A DNA stretch of 64,000 bases from Bacteroidota bacterium (lineage in GTDB: Bacteria; Bacteroidota; Bacteroidia; AKYH767-A; OLB10), in assembly GCA_016713525.1 (NCBI GenBank), contig JADJOZ010000012.1:1-64000 (forward strand), in the 5' to 3' direction. This document shows, piece by piece, positions 16,851 to 26,655 of this stretch. The position numbers and the translations under genes are program-made. The stretch's first letter is position 1, and every line of letters starts with the position of its first letter. Below the pieces are notes generated by a model. The model did not search any database, was not told the origin of the DNA, and was given only the letters and a program-made list of their open reading frames with translations.

Positions 16851-16879
16851 TTGACAAAAGGAAGAAAAGCCTACTTTTG
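16851..16879 (+). promoter_or_regulatory. Promoter of surE (TTG-N18-TACTTTTG), 4 nt from the start codon
   Basis: TTG at 16851-16853 and TACTTTTG at 16872-16879. The ATG at 16884 follows after only four bases, so transcription would begin at or very near the start codon. Confidence 0.7.
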
Positions 16880-16883
16880 CATT

Positions 16884-17690
16884 ATGATTAAAGCAAAAAA
16901 GAAAACACCGGCTTCCAAAAAGAAACGACCGGTAATTTTGGTCACCAATGATGATGGTATTACCGCACCCGGTTTGCGCGCATTGGTTGATGCCATGCAG
17001 GAAATTGGAGATGTAGTTGTTGTGGCTCCAGACAGTCCGCAATCGGGTATGGGCCATGCAATTACTATTGGAAAGCCGTTACGTTTGGAAAAGGTTGCCT
17101 TTCATGGCGAATTTTTGGGTTATCAATGTTCAGGAACACCGGTTGATTGTGTAAAACTTGCTGTGAACAAAGTATTGCATCGCAAGCCCGATTTATGTGT
17201 TAGCGGAATTAATCATGGATCTAATTCATCAATCAATGTAATTTATTCGGGTACCATGTCGGCAGCTATGGAAGGAGCTATAGAAGGAATTCCATCAGTT
17301 GGATTTTCATTAAATAACTACAGTATGGAAGCCGATTTCAGTGCCTGTCAGCATTACGCCAAAATTGTAGCTAAAAATATTCTGAGTTCAGGATTGCCGG
17401 TAAATACCTTGTTGAATGTAAATTTCCCTGATCTTAGTTTGAAAAAAATTAAAGGAATAAAATGGTGTCGACAAGCACTGGACAAGGGGGAAGAGGAGTT
17501 TGATGAGAGAAAAGATCCGAGGGGAAGACCTTATTTCTGGTTAACCGGTAAATTCCGTAATTATGATAAGGGAGAAGATACTGATGAATGGGCTTTGGAA
17601 AACGGATACGTATCGGTTGTACCGGTATCGTTCGATTTCACTGCTCATCATGCATTTCAGTTCCTTAATAAAATGAAGTGGGATGTTTAA
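16884..17690 (+). CDS. surE: 5'-nucleotidase SurE
   Basis: Metal-dependent nucleoside monophosphate phosphatase of 268 residues. The signature ILVTNDDGI with two acidic metal ligands lies near the N-terminus, followed by APDSPQSGMGHAIT, CSGTPVDCVKLA and SGINHGSN, all typical of SurE. An earlier in-frame ATG at 16815 lies inside the preceding terminator, so 16884 is the start, preceded by a 12-residue lysine-rich extension. It overlaps the small membrane gene downstream by 8 bp, which in turn precedes lpxB. Confidence 0.95.
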   Translation: MIKAKKKTPASKKKRPVILVTNDDGITAPGLRALVDAMQEIGDVVVVAPDSPQSGMGHAITIGKPLRLEKVAFHGEFLGYQCSGTPVDCVKLAVNKVLHRKPDLCVSGINHGSNSSINVIYSGTMSAAMEGAIEGIPSVGFSLNNYSMEADFSACQHYAKIVAKNILSSGLPVNTLLNVNFPDLSLKKIKGIKWCRQALDKGEEEFDERKDPRGRPYFWLTGKFRNYDKGEDTDEWALENGYVSVVPVSFDFTAHHAFQFLNKMKWDV

Positions 17691-17964
17691 AAAAGACTCT
17701 ATGTGGCTGGGAATAGGAATCGGCATAGTTGTGCTGATTGTTGGGTATTATACTTTACATTTTCTCAATATATGGATTTCAGATTATTTTTTTAACCGGA
17801 CTCCTGTATTTCGTGAACGCACCATTCAGGTACTTTCTATATTTCTGAATGTGTTTCCATTCCGTTATTTTATGTTAAAAACAGAGAAAGAATATACAGG
17901 AAGAGGAATTCTGTTAGTGACTTTTGTAGTGGGATTATCATTTTTCTTTTATTACTTAAATTAA
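17683..17964 (+). CDS. Small membrane protein between surE and lpxB
   Basis: A 93-residue protein with two or three membrane segments (WLGIGIGIVVLIVGYYTL, VLSIFLNVFPFRYFML, GILLVTFVVGLSFFFYYL). Its start overlaps the end of surE by 8 bp and lpxB follows 12 bp later, so it is translated as part of that operon. The family is not recognised. The hydrophobic pattern and tight spacing support it being real. Confidence 0.65.
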   Translation: MFKKDSMWLGIGIGIVVLIVGYYTLHFLNIWISDYFFNRTPVFRERTIQVLSIFLNVFPFRYFMLKTEKEYTGRGILLVTFVVGLSFFFYYLN

Positions 17965-17976
17965 AATCCTGAAGTC

Positions 17977-19101
17977 TTGAAATACTACGTTATTGCCGGC
18001 GAGGCTTCCGGGGATTTGCATGCCTCGAATCTGATAAAGCATCTTAAAAATAAAGATGCCGGATTCACATGCCGTGCCTGGGGTGGCGATTTAATGAAGG
18101 AACAAGGAGTGGATCTTGTAAAGCATTATCGCGATCTGGCATTCATGGGTTTTATCGAAGTAGTTGCTAATCTCAGGACTATTCTGCGAAATATCGATTT
18201 TTGTAAAAAGGATATTCTAGCTTATAAACCTGATGTGTTGATACTGGTTGATTATCCCGGATTTAATTTGAGAATTGCCGATTTTGCTGCTAAGAATGGT
18301 ATCCAAGTAATCTATTATATTTCACCACAAATATGGGCTTGGAAGCAATCCAGAATTCATCAGATTAAACGGAATGTGAATCGCATGATTGTGATTCTGC
18401 CATTTGAAAAAGACTTTTATAGAAAGCATGATTTTAATGTCGATTTCGTTGGCCATCCATTACTGGATGCTATCTCAAACAGAGCCAGAAATGAAAATGC
18501 GAACTCATTTAAATCACTAAATAAATTATCGGACAAACCAATTATAGCCTTATTACCGGGTAGCCGGAAACAAGAGATTAAAACGATGCTTCCGTTAATG
18601 CTTTCGGTTAGAAATCAATTTCCGGACTACCAATTTGTAATTGGTGCGGCCCCTTCACTGGAAGAAAGTTTCTACAAAGACATTACAGGTAATTCCGATA
18701 TCTCTATAGTATTTGGTCAAACCTATCCCTTACTCGAAAATGCTTATGCTGCCCTGGTTACATCAGGTACTGCAACATTGGAAACAGCATTGTTTGGAGT
18801 GCCTGAAGTAGTGTGTTATAAGGGAAGTCTGATTTCATATCACATAGCCCGTCAGCTGATCAAGATCAAATATATTTCACTGGTAAATTTGATCATGGAT
18901 AGGGAAGTGGTTACTGAATTAATTCAGGATGATTTAAATCCTGCACGAATAAAGGAAGAATTAACACGGATTACCCTCGATGAAACTGGCCGGAACCGGA
19001 TGCTGCAAGATTATGAATCTCTGAAACAGAAACTTGGCGGAACAGGGGCTTCAGAAAGAGCAGCTAATCTGATATGGTCAGATATCAGTGGTGAATCTTA
19101 A
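17977..19101 (+). CDS. lpxB: Lipid-A-disaccharide synthase LpxB
   Basis: Glycosyltransferase (GT19) of 374 residues that joins UDP-2,3-diacylglucosamine and lipid X to make the lipid A disaccharide at the inner membrane. It opens YYVIAGEASGDLHASNL and has the conserved DYPGFNLRIA, YYISPQIWAWKQSRI, FVGHPLLDA, LLPGSRKQEI and TSGTATLETAL segments. The start codon is TTG; no in-frame ATG is available nearby and the TTG gives the correct N-terminus. It overlaps the convergent alpha-glucosidase gene by 17 bp. Confidence 0.95.
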   Translation: MKYYVIAGEASGDLHASNLIKHLKNKDAGFTCRAWGGDLMKEQGVDLVKHYRDLAFMGFIEVVANLRTILRNIDFCKKDILAYKPDVLILVDYPGFNLRIADFAAKNGIQVIYYISPQIWAWKQSRIHQIKRNVNRMIVILPFEKDFYRKHDFNVDFVGHPLLDAISNRARNENANSFKSLNKLSDKPIIALLPGSRKQEIKTMLPLMLSVRNQFPDYQFVIGAAPSLEESFYKDITGNSDISIVFGQTYPLLENAYAALVTSGTATLETALFGVPEVVCYKGSLISYHIARQLIKIKYISLVNLIMDREVVTELIQDDLNPARIKEELTRITLDETGRNRMLQDYESLKQKLGGTGASERAANLIWSDISGES

Positions 19102-21486
19102 TTTTGTGAAATGATCCGGCCAGGGATATCGTAAGCTCCTTTGTTTTATGACGTGAAGTTACCTTTGTTACCTGATCATCTACCTCGTAAATTTTAGGCA
19201 CAAATGGCAAGCCATGAATAACCACTTTTAGGGAGTCATGCGGGAAAGCCAGCACGCCTGAAGTATCACAGATAATTCTCAATTGCCTGCGGTTTCCAAA
19301 TACAGTGAATTTCTGTAAACAATATTTTCCTGCACGATATTCATAGCCATCGTTTCCATCCCAATAGGCATAACTTACATGGCGGTTTGTTCCGTAGTAC
19401 ACATGTAAAGTAACTTCCTTAATAACAGTTTTGGTATGTTGAATAACCGGAAAATGAGGAACTACAGCGCCTGCTTTCACAAAAAGCGGGAATTGATCAA
19501 GAGGAGCATCTACAGCAATTTCATGACCACCTTTCACCATTTTACTATTCCAATAGTTATACCAGTTTCCCGCAGGTAAGAACATTTTTCTGGAGAAAGT
19601 AGCGGCTTCTTTTATGGGACAAATCAACAATTGATCCCCGAATCCAAATTCATCCATTCTCAATAATGTCTCTTTTTCATGTTGTGCAATGAAAGCAAGA
19701 GGACGGATCATTGGTGTTCCCTTATTTACATACTGGTGAAATGTGGTATAGATATAGGGGAGAAGCTGATATCGCAACTCAATAGCTTTACGGATCAGCG
19801 GTTCAAAGGAAGGGCCAAACGACCAGGGTTCTTTATTTCCATGAGCTTTGGAAGAGTGTCCACGGAAGAACGGGTGAAAAACTGCCATTTGAATGTAACG
19901 TACAAACAGTTCACCATCAGGATTACCGATGAAACCGCCAATATCGGTACCGCAAAATGAAATTCCGGAGACACTGATACGCTGGCATTGAATATTTGCA
20001 ATCCAAAGGTGCTCCCAACTGGAAACATTATCACCGGTCCACACCGCTGAATAACGCTGCACACCTGCAAATCCTGATCTGGTAAGTACAAAAGGGCGTT
20101 CCTGCGGATTATGTTTTTTCATTCCCTCATAGGTGGAACGAGCCATTTGCATACCGTAAACATTATGAGCACGTCGGTGACTCACATCGAGTCCATCGTA
20201 ATTATGTCTTACATCATCAGGGAAAGTTGCAATTTCAAAAACTGCCGGCTCATTCATATCATTCCAAATGCCTCCAACACGATCAAGTTGAACTAAAGGA
20301 GCAACCAGATCGGACCACCAGGAGCGGACTTCAGGATTGGTAAAATCGGGGAAATTACAGTCGCCCGGCCAGACTTTCCCCCGCATAAGATCACCATCTT
20401 GTCTGCGACAGAAATAACCTTTTTCAAGAGCATCCCGGAACACCAGATAATCGGGATCAATTTTAATTCCCGGGTCAAGTATTAATACAGTTTCGAAGCC
20501 TCCTTTTTCAGATCATCAATCATTTTTGGAGGATCAGGAAAACGTTCCTTATCCCAGGTAAAGCATCTATACCCATCCATATAATCGATATCGAGATGAA
20601 TTACATCACATGGAATCTCTCGTGTTCTGAATTCAGAGGCAATTTCCCGAACCATACTTTCGGGATAGTACGACCATTTACTTTGCTGGTATCCTAAAGC
20701 CCATAATGGTGGTAATTCGGGTCGTCCGGTGAGTTGTGTGAAGTTCTCTGCTACCCGCAATAACTCTGGACCTGCGATAAAATAATAACACATTTCACCT
20801 CCTTCAGCCCAGAAACTGGCGATTGAGGGATTTTCAAAGCCGAAATCAAAAAAAGTCTGATATGAATTATCGAAGAATAGTCCGTAACCCATGCCGTCAT
20901 GTAATCCGTAATAAAAAGGAATATTTCTGTAAAGTGGATCCTGTTCTTTAGCAAATCCATACGTATCGGTTCCCCAGTTTAGAAACCTTTTCCCTCTCAG
21001 ATTTAAATCGCAAGGTTTATCACCGAGACCATAAAAAACCTCATTTGTTTGAATGTGCTTGCTACAATAAACGTAGTTGCCACCATAACCGGCATTTGGT
21101 TCCCAATGGTATCCGTTTTCATCTTCACAGATTACTTCTCCAGTTAAGGTCTCAATTCTGATCTGCAGGTTTAGTTTATTAATCAATACCCTGATTGCAG
21201 CAGTTTCAAGAATATAATTTATTTCATTTTCAGTCACTTCAGCGCGAACTGCCTTCTCCACAATAGCCGGATCAATAGCATAAGAAAAGTCACGGGCGAA
21301 ATAGTCCTGGTTAAACCGGAAGCGGAGGATCTCATCACTGATAACCCGCACTTCGAGCTTTGAATTATCGGCATCAAAATAAAGCCTGCCACCTTCTCTG
21401 TGAAATTTCTTAATAGTACCGGGAAAATCCTTACCCTGAACCGGACTTCCCTGGTTAAAGCCAATAGGGTTTGTTACAACTTCCAT
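19085..21486 (-). CDS. Glycoside hydrolase family 31 alpha-glucosidase (frameshifted in this sequence)
   Basis: An 800-residue GH31 enzyme that removes alpha-linked glucose from the non-reducing end of glucans. The frame breaks near 20502: adding one G in the GG of the GAGGC run restores the segment DDLKKEGFETVLILDPGIKI and joins the two open parts. The N-terminal domain contains FYGLGDKPCDLNLRG and the barrel contains LPPLWALGYQQSKW and DVIHLDIDYMDGYRCFTW. The nucleophile aspartate is in GGIWNDMNEPAVF and the acid/base aspartate in VWTGDNVSSW. There is no signal peptide, so it is probably cytoplasmic and acts on internal glucan with the GT4 and GH57 genes that diverge from it. Confidence 0.93.
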
Positions 21487-21627
21487 AATTAAATTCGTGA
21501 ACTCGTTTTTACTTTAAATTTCATAAATAGTTTTAAACGATTCTTGTAATATTTTATAATTAAGAGTTATCTTTAGCACAATTGATCTGTTGTGTTTGTG
21601 AGTTCACAAAGATGCAGGTTTTATTAT

Positions 21628-21635
21628 TAATTTTG
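21628..21635 (+). promoter_or_regulatory. -7 promoter box of the GT4 gene
   Basis: TAATTTTG matches TAnnTTTG and ends 33 bases before the ATG at 21669. Its position inside the longest open frame supports the downstream start. Confidence 0.5.
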
Positions 21636-21668
21636 CAAATAACTGAACTTACTAAGAGTCAGACTTTT

Positions 21669-22976
21669 ATGAGTAAAAACGAACCCAAAATACTGATGCT
21701 GGGATGGGAATTCCCTCCAGTGATCAATGGTGGATTAGGTGTTGCCTGCCATGATCTGTGTATTGCTTTATCGAAGCATGCCAAGGTAACAATGGTTATT
21801 CCAAAGACATATCCCGATTTTACAATAGAAAATCTGAACCTTATTGGACTCAATACCATTGATGCCAAAACGCTGCGGAATATCTCTTATCGTAATGATT
21901 ATAAGAATCTGGAAGAGGTTCATTATGTGCCTTCAAGATTAAATCCATATTACAGCGATCACCATGCTGTTGAACACTTACCGGAAATAAAGAGCAAGTA
22001 CCTGACACCGGTTGAAATGGGTGATGAAACAGCTGAAGTTTTCACTATTGATGATCTTTATGGTGGGGATGTGATTGAGAAAGTTACCGTTTTCGGTAAA
22101 CTAACTGCTAAGCTTGCATTAACACTCGATTTCGACATCATTCATGCCCATGACTGGATGACCATGGCGGCGGGTATGGAAATTAAAGCCCGTACCGGCA
22201 AGCCTTTAGTGATGCATATTCACTCGCTGGAAGTTGACAGGGGGGGAGAAGCAAGTAAAGGCTGGGTGTACCAGATGGAGAAAAAAGGTATGGAATATGC
22301 CGATGTGCTGATGCCTGTGAGCAACTTCACTGCCAATGTGATTCATCAGCATTACGGAATCGGGAAGCATAAAATATTTCCTGTACACAATGGCATTCGA
22401 CCTGTAAAAGCTTATAAAGGCAAGAAACGATTCAAAGAAAAGGTAGTGTTGTTTGTAGGCAGGTTAACCCGTCAGAAAGGCCCTGAATTTTTCCTGGAAA
22501 TTGCATCCAGAGTATTAGAAGTGCGGCAGGATGTGAGATTTGTTATGGCTGGCACTGGTGATGCCTTTCACCGTTTACTGGAAAAAAGTTCCTACAAACA
22601 TATTGGCAACCGGTTCCATCTAACGGGATTTCTGAATCTGGAAAAAGTCCATGAAATGCTTTCAATTGCCGATGTTTATTGCATGCCTTCAGTTTCGGAA
22701 CCTTTCGGACTATCGGCTGTGGAAGCGGCACAATTTGGTGTTCCCGTAGTGCTATCAAAACAATCGGGTGCAGCAGAAGTAATGAAAGGGTCGCTGACAT
22801 TTGATTTCTGGGATATCAACCGTGCTTCCGAATACATCATCCGATTACTGGATGATGATGTATTAAGAGATAAGGTTATTGCCGATGCCAACAAAGATCT
22901 GGAATCTATCAGTTGGGATTTATCTGCTGATAAGGTTTTGGATGGGTATCGGAAGTATAAATTATATATGGAATAA
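21669..22976 (+). CDS. Glycosyltransferase family 4, glycogen synthase-like
   Basis: A 435-residue GT-B transferase from the ATG at 21669. The N-terminal domain carries LMLGWEFPPVINGGLGVACHD, the pattern of starch/glycogen synthase-like GT4/GT5 enzymes; the hinge region has HAHDWMT and HIHSLEVDRGG; the C-terminal domain has the sugar-nucleotide motifs FVGRLTRQKGPEFF and the E-x7-E motif SEPFGLSAVEA. A GH57 gene follows 49 bp later and the GH31 gene is divergent, which points to alpha-glucan synthesis or remodelling. The donor (UDP- or ADP-glucose) cannot be inferred. Confidence 0.88.
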   Translation: MSKNEPKILMLGWEFPPVINGGLGVACHDLCIALSKHAKVTMVIPKTYPDFTIENLNLIGLNTIDAKTLRNISYRNDYKNLEEVHYVPSRLNPYYSDHHAVEHLPEIKSKYLTPVEMGDETAEVFTIDDLYGGDVIEKVTVFGKLTAKLALTLDFDIIHAHDWMTMAAGMEIKARTGKPLVMHIHSLEVDRGGEASKGWVYQMEKKGMEYADVLMPVSNFTANVIHQHYGIGKHKIFPVHNGIRPVKAYKGKKRFKEKVVLFVGRLTRQKGPEFFLEIASRVLEVRQDVRFVMAGTGDAFHRLLEKSSYKHIGNRFHLTGFLNLEKVHEMLSIADVYCMPSVSEPFGLSAVEAAQFGVPVVLSKQSGAAEVMKGSLTFDFWDINRASEYIIRLLDDDVLRDKVIADANKDLESISWDLSADKVLDGYRKYKLYME

Positions 22977-23025
22977 TTGGAAAATAGTAATTTAGTTTGA
23001 TTTTGTCATTTTAAAGTTATCGCTT

Positions 23026-24294
23026 ATGCCCTCAATTTGTTTTTACTTTCAGGTACACCAGCCATTCAGAATAAAAAATTATTCTTTTTTCGATATCGGT
23101 AAAGATCATTTCTATGAAGATGATGAGAAGAACCGGGTTGTGCTGAATAAGGTTTCCGAAAAATGCTATTTGAAAACGAATCAGAAAATGTTAAGTCTGA
23201 TTCGGAAGCACAAAGGTAAATTCAGGATCAGTTATTCACTAAGTGGTACTGTAATTGAACAGCTTGAAATTTATCGTCCCGATGTATTGCAATCATTTGT
23301 TGATCTTGCTGAAACCGGATGTGTGGAATTTCTGGCAGAAACCTATTACCATTCACTTTCATATATTTATTCAAAAGAAGAATTTACGAGGCAGGTGAAA
23401 ATGCATGCCGAGAAAATTCAAAAATACTTCAAACAAAAGCCCAAAGTTTTCAGGAATACGGAATTGATTTTTAATAATGATTTGGCTTCCTTCATTGAGA
23501 AGATGGGTTACAAAGGTATTTTATGTGAAGGTGTTGATCGTATATTAAATAGCCGGTCACCTAATCATGTGTATCAGCCTAAAGGAACTTCCAAAATAAA
23601 AGCATTACTCAAAAATTACCGGTTATCTGATGATATTGCATTCCGTTTTTCAGATGTAAACTGGACAGAATTCCCATTGACAGCAGATAAATATGCCTCC
23701 TGGGTGCATAAAATAGCAGGTAACGGGGAGATTCTTAATTTGTTTATGGACTATGAAACATTTGGAGAGCATCAATGGGAAAGTACCGGAATCTTTGATT
23801 TTCTGGAGCACCTTCCGGCGGAGATCATGAAGCATAAAGATTTTAATTTCTTAACTCCATCTGAAGTTATAGAAAAGTATCCTGTTCGCGATACGTATGA
23901 TGTGAAAGATTTCACTTCCTGGGCAGATGCCGAAAGAGATCTTTCTGCCTGGCTGAGTAATTCCATGGAACAGGAAGCCATTCAACGTATATATTCACTT
24001 GAAGAAAAGGTATTAGCCACCGGTGATGCTGATATGATAGCCACCTGGGGTAAATTCCAAACATCGGATCATTTTTATTATATGTGTACGAAATTCTGGA
24101 GTGATGGTGATGTACATAAATATTTCAGCCCTTATGATTCCCCATATGATGCATATATTTATTACATGAATGCTTTTTCAGATTTTGAAGCATCCATCAA
24201 TGATTTTAAGCCGAAGAAAGCTCCCGCCAAAAAGAATTCAAAGAAGCTGGTAGCGGCTATTGAGCCTGTTGCACCTGTTAAAAGAAAGAAATAA
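23026..24294 (+). CDS. Glycoside hydrolase family 57 protein (alpha-amylase / glucanotransferase type)
   Basis: A 422-residue GH57 enzyme. The N-terminal motif FYFQVHQPFR is the family's first conserved region, the nucleophile glutamate is in FRNTELIF, and the acid/base aspartate in MDYETFGEHQ. The C-terminus has a basic Lys/Pro/Ala tail (about residues 395-422) that is not part of the catalytic fold. GH57 members include amylopullulanases, 4-alpha-glucanotransferases and branching enzymes; which of these applies is open. The pairing with a GT4 gene is common in Bacteroidota and suggests work on the same glucan. Confidence 0.9.
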   Translation: MPSICFYFQVHQPFRIKNYSFFDIGKDHFYEDDEKNRVVLNKVSEKCYLKTNQKMLSLIRKHKGKFRISYSLSGTVIEQLEIYRPDVLQSFVDLAETGCVEFLAETYYHSLSYIYSKEEFTRQVKMHAEKIQKYFKQKPKVFRNTELIFNNDLASFIEKMGYKGILCEGVDRILNSRSPNHVYQPKGTSKIKALLKNYRLSDDIAFRFSDVNWTEFPLTADKYASWVHKIAGNGEILNLFMDYETFGEHQWESTGIFDFLEHLPAEIMKHKDFNFLTPSEVIEKYPVRDTYDVKDFTSWADAERDLSAWLSNSMEQEAIQRIYSLEEKVLATGDADMIATWGKFQTSDHFYYMCTKFWSDGDVHKYFSPYDSPYDAYIYYMNAFSDFEASINDFKPKKAPAKKNSKKLVAAIEPVAPVKRKK

Positions 24295-24302
24295 TTCCAT
24301 TT

Positions 24303-25199
24303 ATGGAATACAAGGATTATTATAAAATTCTGGGTGTTCCCCGAACTGCTACTGCTGAAGAAATAAAAAAAGCTTTTCGCAAATTAGCTGTTAAGTATCA
24401 TCCCGATAAAAATCAGGGAGATAAAACGGCTGAGGATACGTTTAAGTCAGTAACCGAAGCCAACGATGTGTTGAGTGATCCGGAACGTCGGCGGAAATAC
24501 GATGAAGTAGGAGAGAACTGGAAGTATTACGAACAGATGCATCGCCAGCAAAATGGTGGACAAAGAACACGTCCTTCAGGCGGAGGTAATCAGCAGGAAA
24601 GTGATTTCCATGATTTTTTTGAATCGATTTTCGGTGGCGGATTAGGTGATATTTTCGGTGGTAAAGGAAGATCCTCCACACGTGAAAATCAAAAAGGACG
24701 TGATTTGGAAGGAAAGCTTTCTGTCACTCTTGAAGAAGCATACAATGGTGTTACCAGAAGAATAATTACCGGTGGTCAGACATTGGATGTGAAAATACAT
24801 CCGGGAGTTAAGGATGGTGATATCTTACGACTCAAAGGAAAAGGTCCCGCTCCACGTGGTGCTGGAACGCACGGTGATTTATTGGTAACGATTGAAATAC
24901 CTGCTCATTCTGTGTTTCAAAGAAACAACAATGACCTTACGTGTCAGTTAAATGTTGATTTGTATACACTTGTTCTTGGAGGTAAAACTGAAGTGAATAC
25001 TTTAAAAGGGAAAATTCTTCTTGATATTAAAGCAGGAACGGAAAATGGGGCTAAACTAAGACTTAAAGGAATGGGAATGCCAGTGGCACATTCAGCATTG
25101 AAAGGAGATTTGTACGTAATGGTGAATGCAGTAATTCCTAGAGATTTAACACCAAAGGAAACAGAGCTTTTTAAACAATTGCAGCAACTCAAAAAGTGA
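24303..25199 (+). CDS. cbpA: DnaJ-like co-chaperone, CbpA type
   Basis: A 298-residue J-domain protein: residues 1-70 form the J domain with KYHPDKNQG (HPD motif that stimulates DnaK), then a Gly/Phe-rich linker (FESIFGGGLGDIFGGKG), then two C-terminal substrate-binding domains (SVTLEEAYNGVTRRI, LKGKGPAPRGAGTHGDLLV). The four CXXCXGXG zinc motifs of DnaJ proper are absent, so it belongs to the CbpA class. It begins 8 bp after the GH57 gene and is probably co-transcribed. A hairpin follows the stop. Confidence 0.9.
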   Translation: MEYKDYYKILGVPRTATAEEIKKAFRKLAVKYHPDKNQGDKTAEDTFKSVTEANDVLSDPERRRKYDEVGENWKYYEQMHRQQNGGQRTRPSGGGNQQESDFHDFFESIFGGGLGDIFGGKGRSSTRENQKGRDLEGKLSVTLEEAYNGVTRRIITGGQTLDVKIHPGVKDGDILRLKGKGPAPRGAGTHGDLLVTIEIPAHSVFQRNNNDLTCQLNVDLYTLVLGGKTEVNTLKGKILLDIKAGTENGAKLRLKGMGMPVAHSALKGDLYVMVNAVIPRDLTPKETELFKQLQQLKK

Positions 25200-25206
25200 T
25201 AATAAC

Positions 25207-25236
25207 AACAATGGCGTCTTACAGGACGCCATTGTT
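25207..25236. terminator. Perfect 12-bp hairpin after the DnaJ-like gene
   Basis: AACAATGGCGTC pairs with GACGCCATTGTT around a 6-base loop, 7 bases beyond the stop codon. There is no T run after it, so it may stabilise the 3' end of the message or act as a weak terminator. Confidence 0.55.
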
Positions 25237-25441
25237 GGAAAAATAACCTAAATCATAAACCCTAAAAACAGTTCTTTCTACCATTGATAGCCTTTAATGG
25301 TTACAGATAATATTAAATAAATTATAATATTTTGATATTCAATATATTATAATGCAACCAAAAACAAACCATCTACCCCGATGATTGTTATTTTTTTTAC
25401 AATCCTAAACAAAACAACCTAAACCCTTTAAATTTTAAGAA

Positions 25442-26305
25442 ATGAAGAAAAAATTCCAATCAATTTTAATGGCAGCAGCAATCACACTTGGAACAGGTGT
25501 TACAGCTATTGCACAATTACAACTTCCGGCACCGAGTCCGGCTGCAATGGTAATGCAAACAGCAGGTTTAACTGAAGTAACCATTGAATACAGCAGCCCT
25601 GGTGTAAAAGGACGTTCCATCTTTGGTTCCCTGGTTCCCTATAATGAATTATGGAGAACCGGTGCTAACTCAGCAACCAAAATTAACTTCTCGAAAGATG
25701 TTACTATTGAAGGCAACAAAATCCCGAAAGGAAAATACTCCCTATTTACAATTCCGGGTGCAACAGAATTCACAGTAATTTTGAACAAAGATCTTACAGC
25801 ATCGGTTGATACTTATAAAAAAGAAGAAGATGTTGTCCGTTTCATGGCAAAAGTAAAAGCAATTGAGTCAAGAGAAAGACTTACATTTCTTTTCAGCAAC
25901 TCATCAGATTCACAAACAACTGTGGATATGGAATGGGACAAAGTAAGAGTATCTTTCAATGTTATGGTCGATACTGATGCACAGGCAAAGGAAAATATCG
26001 ACAAAGAACTTGGTCGTACCTGGAGAACATATAATAGTGCTGCACGTTACCACCTTGACAATAAAAAAGATCTTGAAGGTGGTATGAAATATGCCGATAT
26101 TTCTATCAGTCTGAAAGAAGATTGGTTTAATGTTTGGACCAAAGCACAGTTATATGCTGCAATGGGTAAGAATGCAGATGCTCATAAGTGGGCTTTGAAA
26201 TCAAAAGAAATTGGTGATAAATCAGGTAATTTCTTTTACAAGGATAATGTAGAAAAAGCTATTGTTGACTGGAAGCCGACAACGGATAAAAAAGGAAAGA
26301 AGTAA
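25442..26305 (+). CDS. DUF2911 domain-containing exported protein
   Basis: A 287-residue protein with signal peptide ending around TAIAQ. Residues about 25-170 form DUF2911, recognisable by QTAGLTEVTIEYSSPGVKGRSIFG, PYNELWRTGANSAT and KGKYSLFTIPG. The last third (NSAARYHLDNKKDLEGGMKYAD...AQLYAAMGKNADAHKWALKS) is helical and TPR-like, as in many members. The domain is frequent in Bacteroidota secreted proteins and its function is unknown. It has a long AT-rich upstream region (25237-25441) with no clear promoter box and ends at a strong terminator. Confidence 0.88.
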   Translation: MKKKFQSILMAAAITLGTGVTAIAQLQLPAPSPAAMVMQTAGLTEVTIEYSSPGVKGRSIFGSLVPYNELWRTGANSATKINFSKDVTIEGNKIPKGKYSLFTIPGATEFTVILNKDLTASVDTYKKEEDVVRFMAKVKAIESRERLTFLFSNSSDSQTTVDMEWDKVRVSFNVMVDTDAQAKENIDKELGRTWRTYNSAARYHLDNKKDLEGGMKYADISISLKEDWFNVWTKAQLYAAMGKNADAHKWALKSKEIGDKSGNFFYKDNVEKAIVDWKPTTDKKGKK

Positions 26306-26342
26306 TAAAAAAAAAGCCGGCTAAAAGCCGGCTTTTTTTTTG
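26306..26342 (+). terminator. Rho-independent terminator after the DUF2911 gene
   Basis: AGCCGGCT repeated inverted around AAA, flanked by A9 and T9, directly after the stop codon. The symmetry allows activity on both strands. Confidence 0.92.
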
Positions 26343-26435
26343 GATTAAGGATTAAGGATTAAGGATTAAGGATTAAGGATTAAGGTTAGGAAGGATTGTT
26401 GGATTAAGGATTAAGGATATTAAGGATTAAGGATT
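26342..26435. repeat. Tandem GGATTAA heptamer array
   Basis: Six perfect copies of GGATTAA (26342-26383) are followed by a short break (GGTTAGGAAGGATTGTT) and about four further perfect or slightly altered copies up to 26435. The array abuts the terminator of the DUF2911 gene. A single related stretch, GATTAAGGATTA, overlaps the stop codon of the symporter gene at 26653. Confidence 0.85.
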
Positions 26436-26655
26436 TATGTGTTTCTGCTCAGAAGGTAATTTCGTTTGCATGATAAATGATAGATGATAAATGATAGATG
26501 ATAAATGATAGATGGATTGCTTTTCAAAAGTTATTCTGAGTAAGGGTTGATTAAACATTAAGGTCTTCTAAAAAAATACGAGTCGAGGCGCAGAAGGTAC
26601 GGTTTCAACATGCTCTAAATTTTGATTATTTGATTGATAAAATAATTTTAGTTGA
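26436..26655. other. Intergenic remainder between the heptamer array and the symporter gene
   Basis: Apart from the 14-bp repeats listed separately, this stretch holds no open frame, hairpin or promoter-like element that I can see. Confidence 0.5.
26472..26513. repeat. Three tandem copies of GATAAATGATAGAT
   Basis: Three exact 14-bp units. The same unit, inverted, lies at 1729-1760 and a decayed form at 3329-3358. Confidence 0.85.

Noticed and set aside
19085..21486. Two separate glucosidase-like genes.
   Set aside because: One added base makes a continuous GH31 protein with both catalytic residues; the second part alone would lack the N-terminal barrel half.
26342..26513. Possible CRISPR array.
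   Set aside because: The repeats are contiguous 7- and 14-bp tandem units without unique spacers, and no cas genes are in the window.
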